Of a stretch of DNA of 64,000 nucleotides, positions 32,101 to 43,034 are shown in pieces (positions within the stretch are counted from its first letter, which is position 1; every line of letters begins with the position of its first letter). The notes under the pieces were generated by a model that searched no databases, had not been told where the DNA came from, and saw nothing but the letters and a program-made list of their open reading frames with translations. The translations under genes were made by a program, and so were the position numbers. The DNA lies in the NCBI GenBank assembly GCA_029961685.1, contig JARWKL010000012.1, positions 22,863,227 through 22,927,226 on the forward strand. Reading direction: 5' to 3'. This DNA comes from Aristolochia californica. Taxonomy: Eukaryota; Streptophyta; Magnoliopsida; Piperales; Aristolochiaceae.

Positions 32101-34843
32101 ATCACAAGTAAACAAAGTAAAATTAGAGTTTATTTTAGTTCTGAAGAAAAATCAGCTGACCGGAGGCTTTACTTTGGTTTATGATAAACTTACTGTCAAA
32201 CAACTGCAGAATGACCTCAGGTAATAAATAATATTCAATAGCATATAAATATAACATATGAACATAAGACTTTGATGTGTTGTTTGTGAGAATAATGGGA
32301 GCTTTCAGATCTGACAAGGATTAATCAATCAAAGATGAAAGACAATCATTAGGTTCCATTTGGAGCAAGTTCAAAAGGTGAACAAAGACAAGGGGAGTGA
32401 AGGAGGCAAGAAGATGTAAGGAATTGGAGATTTTGAAGTGAGAAGGTTTTATTTCTCCATAACAAGCAAGACATCTCATGGGGAATAGCAAACAGAATGC
32501 AGGGCAATAGGAAGAGGGAAGAGAAATTAGGAAATAGTGAGATTTATCTCTCACTGCATCTGAATCATTAGTGACTTTATTACTAACATAGAAACTGATT
32601 TTTTATTCTTTTTCCTTCTTTTTTATTCACTGCATCTGAATCATGAACTGCTGCTCTAATGCCATGTAAGATGACCAATGGACTCAGCTCCATCAGTACT
32701 CTTTTTGTGTTTTTTTTTTTTTAATGCCTAGAATGTAGAATTCTGAGACAAATTTTGTAACTACCTGAAGCTATACGCTCCAGCTTGAAGAGAGCATTGG
32801 TAGTTGTTATATTGAGTTAATTAGATTTTCCTCAATTTTTAGAAAATTGTTTTCATGTAGATATTAGAGTAGTAGGGTTTATAGTTTGCAGAGACATGAA
32901 TGCTTTTTTTCATATTTTAAGTTATAATTAGAAGAAAGGGATCCTAATCTCTCCCATACTTTCCTCCTACAAATTCCGCAAGCTTCACTTGGTGAACAAG
33001 CTTATTAAATAAGTGGAATAAGGCTGGGCCAAGAGGAAAGTGTATCCTTATATCTAACCTATAAAAATCATAATCCTTGCCGACTTACATGACTTCTTGA
33101 ATGACCATGTGAGTGTTCTTCTATTTTGAATTAAATAATATGGAACAAATAGGGCATAGTAAGATGGAAATGTAGACTTTGCAATAAAGTAGTAATGAAT
33201 GAGGTCAAGAGAAAATCAACAGATCAACAGATGTGCAAAGGACATATTTTGTTCAAGAGCAAGTATAAACATTTGTGTGCAACCAGAGACGAAGCTTAAA
33301 AACACACCCACAAACTCCGCCACTGCTCATATCATGTCCACCGTCTAAAAGTTCGCCAGTCTCATCAAATGCTGGACTTGCCATGTTGGCAAGCTGTTGG
33401 TAGGGGATTGCATAACTAACCGATGTCAAAAATAGGCCAAGCCAATGCTTCCAGGAGAAACTGGAATGGAAGATTAGCATCCTTACTACCACATACACCA
33501 CCTGGAAATAAGAAAATTAAAGGAACTTTTTTTAATGGCAAGGTTAAATTACATGAAAAGAACTATATTTACTTAAAAAATATTAAGTTATGTAAAACTG
33601 AACCAGATGGATCCATGATGAAAAAAATCCAGAAGAGACATTGGCTTGATAGATTAAAGTTCGATGTAAAAGTCACAACAATCCATCCTTGAGTGAGATC
33701 GATTAGGCTCTAGCAGTTAATGATCATGCAAAAGAAAGACAAAAGAGACGTAACTGATCTATTTTTTGCTAACTCAACATTTGAATCTCTCTTCAAGCTA
33801 ACATTCCCTCAAATCCCAAGAGAATAAATGGGATGTACCCTAGATTTGGTAGGATCCAGATGGGCATTCCAGCAAACTTGACTTGATAATGGTTTTCTTT
33901 CTATAATTCTTTAGAGATGCCAATTTCTGGGAAACTTTGAATTGCAATAATATAGAAGTTTGGTCCCCACAAGCGCATTTCAACTGCAAAGTGCAAGTTC
34001 CAAGCTATGAACAGTCCAAGTCATAAGTAAGTTGCCTCTTTCACAGATAAAACACCTCCAGCAGAGATAAGAAAGAAAGTTAAGTTCCTTCTCCTGTCAA
34101 TTTTAATCCTGTTATTTGCTATTCTTTTCTATTTAGATGGCAAAGTGTAACAAAGTTCACTATTCTTCACTAGCTAATATAAATGTCAGAAGTTTATCTC
34201 CAAAATTTACCCCACTTCTTTCTTTCCCAAAAGTTCTACTTCCTTGGCAACTTGGACACCAGTAGCAAAGATACGATCTGAGTCCACAATTTACCCATTT
34301 TGGTAAGCTTCAACACTAAAAATTTAAAGAATTAGAACCCAAAACCCTTCAAAGTTTGCATCAGAAATCAACAATTTTAAAGGGAGACAAAACCACCAAA
34401 CATGCCAGTAAATAGATCTTCCATTTGGAGGAGCAAATTCGGTTTTAATTACTTGATTTCTGCCCTCAAGCACTGGTGGACAATTTTCCACTCTTGCTAG
34501 GCCAAAAACCAATCGCCCTTACATGCAATTAGGGTATAAGCTGAAGCAGCGGGTCATATCAATACTTCTGTAGCGGTCAGAATCCAAAAGGTTTGACAAA
34601 TGAATGTTTAGTCTACAAAGCTTTGCATTTTGAAATCATTTCTTCAAGTTCAAATCGAACTATGATGACTGTAAGAAAAGTAACAAAATGAAGTAGTGGA
34701 AAGCAAGCAAATTGGAAGATCTGAAACCCTCTTCAGTGGAAAAAAGGAAAGTAATTTACGTTACAGAATACGATCAGACGAAGGAGGTTTCTCATGTGTT
34801 TGCGGTTTTCCTCTCTTCGCTTTTTCGCTCCTTGGTTCGCCAT
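27214..34843 (-). CDS. TMEM208: TMEM208 / SND2 homologue, ER membrane targeting factor
   Basis: Five exons (34843-34760, 33501-33308, 31979-31895, 27463-27398, 27306-27214) splice in frame to 173 aa, the same length as human TMEM208. It starts MANQGAKKRREENRKHM. A hydrophobic stretch (about 21-40), a second (about 46-66, WLGLFLTSVSYAIPY) and a third hydrophobic region (about 96-140) follow. Conserved plant blocks include ELLDGGHDMSSGGVCGYLHD and a basic C-terminus ending KKREKMEKKASRPKFAKTRNK. In yeast and animals SND2/TMEM208 is an ER protein of the SRP-independent targeting route, aiding insertion of membrane proteins; the plant role is inferred. Intron 3 is 4.4 kb and contains copia relics and a C30 homopolymer. 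All splice sites are GT-AG. Confidence 0.93.
28790..29215 (+). mobile_element. Possible solo or truncated copia-type LTR
   Basis: The stretch ends with AATTCACAC, a long C run, CTCTTAAGAGG and CCAACA. This resembles the 3' end of many plant copia LTRs, which have a C-rich run just before the terminal AACA. No paired copy, clear primer-binding site or target duplication was found in the window, so this is tentative. It lies in TMEM208 intron 3. Confidence 0.3.
29165..29194. repeat. C30 homopolymer
   Basis: Thirty consecutive C residues. Real poly-C runs occur near copia LTR ends, but length this great is also prone to assembly or sequencing error. Confidence 0.9.
29216..30820. other. Intronic DNA of TMEM208, unrecognised repeat-like sequence
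   Basis: Contains open frames at 29773-29991 (+) and 30020-30292 and 30335-30649 (-) with no domain I can name. Higher GC than the flanks and position next to a copia relic suggest retroelement debris. Confidence 0.35.
30821..31078 (-). pseudogene. Copia RNase H relic
   Basis: The minus strand encodes, with stops, CDNMSVISLSMNPIHHSQSK followed by HLEIRHRFIE and a degraded downstream part. This matches the copia RNase H core CDN-SA--L--NP--H-R-KHI-I--HF-R. The catalytic-site Asp of the CDN motif is visible but the frame is broken several times. It is the 3' end of the polyprotein of an old Ty1/copia element inserted in TMEM208 intron 3 in the same sense as the gene. Confidence 0.75.
31320..31860. 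other. Intronic poly-A/T-rich DNA
   Basis: A run of A plus AAG repeats (about 31323-31353) and several T runs. No coding or element structure recognised. Confidence 0.4.
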
Positions 34844-36232
34844 CGTTGATCCGAGAATCGACAAGCTGGCTACTCCTCCCTAACTGCGTCCGTTGTTGTT
34901 AGGTGCGAATCGATCAGCGACTTCGGTTTTGGGAAGGGGCGGGTCGATGAGGCCAGAATCACTCCCTCTCTCCCAACTCTGAGTCTGCCGAGTGCCAATC
35001 GGGCTTGCTGGTTTGGTTCTCCTTGTCGGGTTCCCTGTCGTAACACCTTGCTCGATCGAGCGTGACCGTGTCACATTTTTTCCTAAAAAGAGAATGTCAT
35101 GTCACTTGTTAGAAACGTGGTCAATCTGGATTTGCCTTGAGCGAGAAGTGAGATAAAAGCTTTAACCAGAGTCGAATCCATTCACAGGTCTATTGAGAAT
35201 TTTCTACGTCAAAATTTGTTCCTTTTCTGCAGCAAATCTCAGCACTTTTTTAAGACTGAATCTAACATAGTGACTTGGGTTTTTTAACCAGATTTTGGGT
35301 ATCAATTTTATCAAATTATCCAATATTTTTGTCGATTATTTGTTAAACCAAACACAATCAAATAATACATATTTCATATCCATTTACCTAATTACTGATT
35401 ATGTAAATATATATATTTTACATACCACTAAGACAAACAATATATTTTAGCTGATACCCTAAGAATTAGCAACTTTCATCCTGAATTGATGTTGCATGTG
35501 GGGAGGATCTTATTATGCATAATATTATATATTTTTATTATTTTTAAACATTATAAACATGTTATAATATTTTAAATTTTAAAAAACATTTTTTTTATCA
35601 TTTTACTAATTTTCCATTTAATTACTCGTTTATCTATTTACCCGACTGATAACCAGGTAAATAAATGGAATTGGAACACCTTAAAAAAAATCAAACTAAA
35701 CCTATACGAAATACTAGAATCATAATCAAAATAATATATGAAATACGAAAATGGTATACTGAATAGCCTATTCCATTTTCATCCATATACCGTTTACACC
35801 CCTATTGGATTTAATTGAATAGAGAAAATAAATATTTGAAACAAAGGAATTTCATTGGTTCATGTGAATAAATGTCTTTCACAAATAGATCGATCCACAA
35901 TTTTATATTTAAGAGACTCCTATTTTTTCTCACATGTTTACGCGAGACTTCGAAAAAACTTGACACCTCCACGAGAATCAATTTTTAGGTAAAAACTAAA
36001 AATTTCCTTTTATGCCCCCGGTAATTAATTGGGATTTAAGTAAATCCAACCAACTAAACACCAAAAATTTCCAAACAATAATAATTATTTCATGTCCATT
36101 ACATATTTATAGTTACCTTAGTAATAATTTTTTTATTAAATTAAGTTAAATTTGTAAAATTACCCATATATAAATCTAAAACATGATGAAAACTAAGCGG
36201 TTGATGATTGTTTTAAAACTTCAGTCTTTGGA
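34844..36232. other. TMEM208 upstream region and intergenic DNA
   Basis: The first 250 bp are GC-richer and likely hold the TMEM208 promoter and leader. From about 35250 it is AT-rich. No missing last exon for the neighbouring ANTH gene could be recognised here. Confidence 0.45.
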
Positions 36233-39200
36233 TTATAAAAAACCTCTTAATCTTGATGTAGACATGAGAATAGGATTAAAAACTGAATGAACATATATCA
36301 CCAGTGGAAAATGGATTAACAAACCTAAAACATGGATAGCATCTAAAAACACCTCTAAAGGTCCTTGACAAACAAGTCTTGCTCTCCATGCACAAGTGTA
36401 CATGGCCCCATTTTGATTTGTTTGTCTCGTCAATGCATCATTGTATACACAGTCCAGTGTGAGTCTGTTGAATCCACCAGCCTGCAAACATTACTCAAGC
36501 ACAACGAGGATTGAAGACCAACGGTTTCCCAAACATGGTAATGGATAGAAATTTAAAATTAGATTATTCCATTACACTCTAAATATCATCTGAAGTTCGA
36601 GAAGAACACTAATGAAGAATACCCAAGTAAAATCGAGGTTTAACTATGTCCATGAGGAACTCTGATCATAAGCAAGAATGCAAATGACAAGTAACAAGCT
36701 TCTCTATTTTAATCTTTTGAGTGGCTATTACACAAGGTTAAGTGAGTATCAGAACTTACCTGAAGAAAAGGATCCATGTAATTAATACAAAAAACTTACC
36801 AGTTTATTAGTTACTGCAGCATTTCTGTTAGAGGTTGGAAGTCTGATTTTGGCAGCATGATGTTCATTTTCAGAAACTGAAGGCTTGTCTGTGATAAAAA
36901 TACATCTTATATTGGCAGATATAACATTAACAACGAACTGAACCCAGACAACACAAATTATAAAGTTTCATTCTCCACCTGTGACGATGGCAAGTGCTAG
37001 AGCATTTTTTTCATCTAGTTCTGATGCATCCTTCCTCAATTCACTCGGCTCCTATATCAATTCAAATTAAGAATTACCCATGAATAGTTAGTAACTAGAA
37101 AGGAGAAAAAATTGAACTAGGCACACTACATGCTTGTAGTACACTCTTACCAAGAGGTCATCGGTAAGATAAGAAACAGCAGAGGTTGAAGTTGGAGCTG
37201 GAGCTAGCGCTGAAGCGGAAGCTTCAGAATGCTCACTCAAGGGAAGTTTAGATGCAATTGAAGATGGCTCTGGTGGATGTTGAACATCTTGGGATCTCCT
37301 GTATTCAATTACTTTAACAGCTCTAGGAGTTACAGATCTTTCTTCATTTACCTGAATTCATACGTGCAGACAAAGTGTTTCAATCATTAGAAAATCACAT
37401 TGTTGTGGAGGATCTACTTCGGTACCATCAGGGTATTTATTCAATGCAAAACTCATGGTAGTCCAGGCCATTTGATACAATGGCTCATCATGAAGTGCAT
37501 AGAAAAGAGAGAGAAGATGATTCACATCACCAAGTAAATTTCTAATCAAAACATCCACATAGTGCTCAGTTAATTTAATGGATTGATCAATCCCTTGCAA
37601 CGAGGTCCATCCACTTTTCAATTATCACACAAATGGGGTGATTATAGATGGTATAAAATAGACAGATATGGCAAGGGGGACCATGTGAAGTTCAGTATCA
37701 TCTTAGAGTACCTCACAATGGTGCATTCTATTAAATTAAGGCACTCTTAAAATCATAGAGTTAGTAACCAAACCAAAAAAATCATTTTCTGAACTTAAAA
37801 AATGATTCTAAACAAGGAAATAATTCAGTTTAGGTAAATAAAATCTAGTGGATTCAATTACAGACAATTAAGAACAATAGTCAAATAAAACTGAGAAGGA
37901 AAACAAATGTTCAGAACATGTTAGAGATGGAGCCAGTGTCAAACGCCTAGCCAATAGGACTGCCCAGGAGGTCACTCATCCTAGTACTACTCTCGTCCAA
38001 GCTCGCTTAACTTTAGAATTCTGAGTTAGAAGCCTAGCCAATACAACCCAACAGACCGGTCTGTTAAGTGTGGAAAGCCAAGTACCTAACCCATGTGGAC
38101 CAAGGGAGGACAGAACCTAACCCAGGTGGACCGGAACCACCTAGCTCTGACACCCACCATTCCTGTTCCCGTTCCCTACAGCTTCCGCCGAGATTCGAGC
38201 GCGGAACGTGGTGCCCAGCTCTGATACCATGTCAAACGCCTAGCCAATAGGACTAACGCCTAACCAATACAACCCAACAGATCGGTCTGTTAAGTGCGGA
38301 AAGCCAAGTACCTAACCCATGTGGACCAGGGGCGGACGAAACCTAACCCAGGTGGACCGGAACCACCTAGCTCTGACAACAAGAAATAGTATGCAGAATA
38401 TGGGATTCAAGATTGAGATGTAAAACTTAGGCTCCTTTATAGCATCTAATAGAAAGAAATAAAACTTTAATAATTACATATATATATAATATATATATAT
38501 ACATACATATATATAGAAAGAGATATGTATATTAATAAGTCTCCTAGAACTCCCTCAATATGATCAATTTTTTCCACCATCATTGTCTCACTAGGACGCT
38601 AGAAACATGCTTTAGAATGGCCATGATCTGATATTTTGGAAATCAGGTTGTTACTGGATCCTAGTGGTTTCCAGAGATGGAAGAAAGTAAACAGAGCTGT
38701 CCTTGCATTGGGACCTTACAGCAATTTAAATTGCTTCAGCTGATAAAGTTTAAAAGTTTCAGAGGTGTTGTCAACTTAAATAGTCAAACAAACAAAGAAG
38801 GTTAGATCTGTAGTCAGTTTGAAATATAGCCCTTCAATAGATTGCTTGGGTTCTCATCTTACACAAGATCATCCAACAGCCATCCAATAAATTAGCACAC
38901 AAGGTCCACATAAGCACCTTCCATGGGACTCAAAATACACTGATGGCCATGTTTATATTTCTTGAGTACTCAAGTGAGGAAGTCCTGTTCAATATGCTAG
39001 AAGCACCGAAGCTTAAGTATAAGGAAAATGTTGAACTTGACAAAGAGTTCCCCCTTCCCCTGTTAATGCGCCCCAGCATAAATTGGGACTCTTATGAATT
39101 AACAACAGTAGTTACCAATGAAACATCCAGTTGACAGTTACTTGTCCTCAAAAGTGTTCATTACCTTTCTACACCATACATTACAGGGGTAATTTCCCAT

Positions 39201-42200
39201 TCCTCTTTCCGAAGGTTAGAAATGATTTTATTGATGCAATCGTGTTTCCCAAATCAAACTAGACTAGAACTGATGGCCTTACCACAATCTTATGGCATGG
39301 AGAAGCAAGTGCAGCCCCTTTGACATATTCTTCCATTGTTGTGGCAAATGATGCAGGAGGCTTCAAGTAGAGGGAAGTTAATGGATCAGAAAATGGAAAC
39401 ACAGTCAAAATAACAGAATTATAAGAATTAAAAATATTAATCTACCACGGATGCAGGAAACCCCAAACCTGTTCAATTTTAATAAACTTTTGTCCACGCA
39501 AGTGATCAATTCCTTTACAGGTTTCATAAAACTCTGACAACATCTCTGCCTGTGGCAAGATAAATGTTTCAGATTCTACAAGGTGTCAATTAATGTAGGA
39601 AAAATAAAATCAGAAAATATCGAGAACCATGAATATCATGTTCCCTTTTTTGGGATTGTTACATCTTAATACACTTAACTTGCAGAATAGGAAATAAAAT
39701 TATATGTTATTATAAACATATCAATGACAACAGAAGCTTCCAGACTTACAAAATTATGACACATACCTGATGCCCTGCTCTCTTATAAATGTCAAGTGCT
39801 CTAACAGCATCATGCTGCTGCATCTCAAAAAACTGCCAAAAAGGTTACTCTTGTGAAAATTATTGGCAAACAACTAAATTCTAAACAATATCAGCAGAGC
39901 AGACTGTACATATGTATGGCAAACTTCAAATTCAAATTCCACTCAACTGAGCATCATTGTATGGACCATGTCCAGCTCAACTGGATGTGTGGTCAAAACC
40001 TCATACCTTGACATCTGGTTTTATGATGGAAGTAGAAACCAGAAATTCATTTTTTTTTTTTGGTTTTGAACTTGTAACCCAATTCAACAGGTGACCATGA
40101 CAAACCGTCCTGATCAGAGAATCCTAACATAATACAAATTCCATTGCCCAACTATCTGTAGTCCATATCCAGCCTTGTATTCATATCCTCACTAGTATCA
40201 GGTTGAATTATTAGTTGACATGACATTAAAATATTCAGTTAGATTATCAGTTTCTAGCAGACTGGATATTAAGATGTTGGCAAGCATTCAGCCCTAAAAG
40301 ATATGTCAAAAATTGAAGCTAATTACTAGACCTCATTCTCTAACCAGACAGTGGGGTGCTCTACCTTGTCAACCAAATTAAGAGTACCATCATTAATGGC
40401 ATTGAAAAGTTTGACACTCTCACCAACAACCTGCAGAAAGATAATAACATTTTACAGAGTCATATACCGGAAAAGTATACTTAATAAATAAAATAACCGA
40501 GAAAGATGTACTCACAATTGAGAGTGCATATTGGATCACATTATTAGACACAGCTACTCCCTCTGGCTGCAAAAAGATAAGAAGTCAGAACAACATAATA
40601 ATTGTAGTCAGATTAGACCAATAAGAGAATGACTCTTGATATATTAGACTAATAAGAGAATGACTTTTGATATATTGGTGTTGCTAAAAAATTCGGGCAG
40701 AGAACTCTCCACCTCTGTTCCTTATGAAAGCCAGAGTAACAACTCAATACCTTGCAAGAAAGAAGACGGAAAAGCAGCTGTTGCAAAGCAGGTAACTGCT
40801 CCAACAACTCGGTAGTGTTGAGTCCCTTAGTTTTCTGCCAAGAATAGCACATTAAAAGTATAAATTGGCTGAATAACCTAACCCCTTGCCCTCTAAGCAA
40901 CAAAATGTAAATAAGAAATCATTCAATATCATTCAGCACCTCTACAGGAGGTTCTCAATCATCACTTCAATAAACTTAAAGTACAACAACCTTTTCAAAA
41001 AAGTAAAAAATTATGTACAACAATGTTTTTAAACGCAAATCAAACTGCTAAGACAGGCACATTATAACTGGCCATGAGATATTTTCACTGTTTCAGTAGG
41101 GAAATACCCAAAAGCAAAAAAAAAAATTAAAAAAAAATGACCAGGTTGTGTGAGAATTGGGTGAAAAAACACATGCCATACCTCTAGAATTTGATGTTCA
41201 AGTTCTTTTAATAGGACTCAGATGACCAAAATCATCATCAAAGGCTTAAATTAACTATGATGGATCACTTCCATGAACCCTTTCCCTCTGGTTCAATCTA
41301 TTTTTTTACTAATTCCATTGTTACTAAAACCTTTTTCAAGTCTTTATTTCCCAACTCAGAATGATTTGGAGCCATATTGTGAGGTTTAAAAAGGTTTTAT
41401 GCTAGCAGCCTACGTAATGCAACTTGAATAGACATATTAAGAGGGAAAAGAGAAATGTCTAAAAATGTTCTCAATTTTGTTAGAACATTACATCTGGTCT
41501 GATCTGCTAATATTTTTACTCCCAAACTCAAAGTTTGATAATCAAAATGCCCATCCTGTTGCTTTCCTCATAGGCCATCTCATAATTCCATTCCACTTAA
41601 AAAGCAAGTACATCAAAGTAGAAGACGGCCCCAGTAGTTGAATTTTACAGGCATCATTAAATGGTTCAATATCCTACAAATGCAGTTTCTTTATGCAGAA
41701 AAAATAAAATAAGATGGACCACTATCATTATCATTTTTTTTTATCATTTTTGCAACACGATTGCTTAAAGCATGTAAATCGGAATTCCAATGAAAGAACC
41801 AAATTACTTACAGAACTCTCTGCCTCAACATCGTACTTCAAAATGCGGTAACATTCTAATTTCTCCTCCAAAAAAAGTGCATAAGAGCGGACCCAGGCAG
41901 AATAATCCCATGCTTACAAGAAAACAAAGAGAAAATCTCAGCAGGAAAAACTTTTCACTGCAATTCAAGCACTCAAAATTGCAGGATGAACAAATATACC
42001 ATTTGGACTAGAGTCATCCTTAAAGTGTGCGACATTCAGCATGCGAACCCGACTTCTGCTGTAACTTATCAGTTCGTCACGAAACGTGGGATCCGCTTCC
42101 CTTAATGCACGGTGAATGACAATCAGTGTTTTCAGAGCAACCTAAACAAGATTAGAGTCACTTAGCTGAAACATTGAAGCAAATATGGCCTCTCAAGCAA

Positions 42201-43034
42201 ATGAATAGTTGAAAACAGACAAGAACTATATCTATTAACATTAGGTAGGAGTTGCTTACTGCCCAGTTGTGTGTTTTGGCAAGACGTCTAGCAAGAGCTT
42301 GTATGCAGTATGCAACATCAGCTCGAGGCCTTGAAGCTACAGTTGCGTCAAAAATAGCTGGGGAAAGGAATCAGAACAAACTTGCTGTTAATACTCTTAA
42401 AAACATGCGGCCAAAAGAAGGTTACGAATAGCGCATCAATGTCACCATGTATGAATGCTTGTTGGGGGGAATGACCTTCATAATATTTTAAAATCTCAAA
42501 ATGAAAAATGACATTGACATGTTAACGAGCTAATCTTCAAGTACCGAATGTGAGGGTGTTGTCTAGAAGTTAAAGAATGTTTGATATATATAATACTTTT
42601 CCTGGACAAAAAGGAGAGATGACAGTCCTACACACAGAGATTAACAACATTTTGGGAAGAAGTACAGGGAAAGCATATGTAACAGAGAAAAGAAAAGGCT
42701 ACATACAATTGAGATACTGATTCAGAGAAGTTTGGACTCACTGCGAATATGTTTTTCCTTTGCCATATCTTCAACATGATTTGTGGCCTTGACAATTGCA
42801 ACATCCAATTCCTTGGAGGAAACAAATGGAAATATGGATGAAAACTCAATTTCTGGGACTTCTCAAGCATGAAACATAAACAAGAAAACTTACCAGTGTT
42901 GAAAAACAGAGAAAATTAAAGCATTAGTAATTAATCACCTTATAATCGCTATTCACTTTTGCCAATCCAACCTTGGTAGAGTCCTTCAACACTCCAAATG
43001 CTTTTCTTAGTTGCGTATTACCAACCCCAGCCAT
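36233..43034 (-). CDS. ANTH-domain clathrin assembly protein (AP180/CALM, At5g35200-like)
   Basis: Exons: 43034-42939, 42811-42742, 42357-42260, 42141-42000, 41912-41812, 40834-40751, 40566-40516, 40430-40365, 39832-39767, 39549-39469, 39360-39283, 37351-37151, 37051-36979, 36888-36800, 36481-36233 (514 aa). Residues 1-285 form a full ANTH domain: [20 protein letters not shown] (membrane lipid-binding end), [38 protein letters not shown] and [10 protein letters not shown]. Family members bind phosphoinositides and recruit clathrin at the plasma membrane or TGN. A clathrin-type DLL motif (TDDLL) ends exon 12, and the conserved [12 protein letters not shown] and [10 protein letters not shown] blocks follow. 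Two oddities: exon 11 is frame-shifted internally but keeps a length divisible by three, and the C-terminus is short and lacks the usual NPF/DPF repeats. It could be a diverging paralogue. Intron 11 carries a TRIM. Confidence 0.85.
37937..38378 (-). mobile_element. TRIM retrotransposon C with 5S rRNA-derived LTR module (Cassandra-like)
   Basis: LTRs are 37937-38152 (216 bp) and 38230-38378 (149 bp), both beginning TGTCAAACGCC and ending CTCTGACA. The primer-binding site (38218-38229, minus strand) abuts the right LTR. The interior is only 77 bp. The left LTR, which is the 3' LTR in element orientation, contains a reversed 5S rRNA-like segment that the other LTR lacks. LTR-borne 5S sequence is the hallmark of Cassandra TRIMs, which can be transcribed by RNA polymerase III. 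The flanks GCCAG and ACAAG are not a clean target duplication. It lies in intron 11 of the ANTH gene, same sense as the gene. Confidence 0.88.
37963..38023 (-). other. 5S rRNA-derived segment within the TRIM C LTR
   Basis: Read on the minus strand it contains AGTTAAGCGAGCTTGGACGA, then GAGAGTAGTACTAGGATG and AGTGACCTCCTGGG. This follows the middle-to-3' part of plant 5S rRNA (GTTAAGCG-GCTTGGGCGAGAGTAGTACTAGGATGGGTGACC), including the C-box region of the internal promoter. The 5' third and terminal stem are absent or degraded. It is not a functional 5S gene. Confidence 0.85.
38477..38517. repeat. TA-rich microsatellite
   Basis: Imperfect ATATAT/ACATAT run in an intron of the ANTH gene. Confidence 0.8.

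Noticed and set aside
37963..38023. Functional 5S rRNA gene
   Set aside because: Only part of the molecule is present, it is mutated, and it lies inside an LTR.
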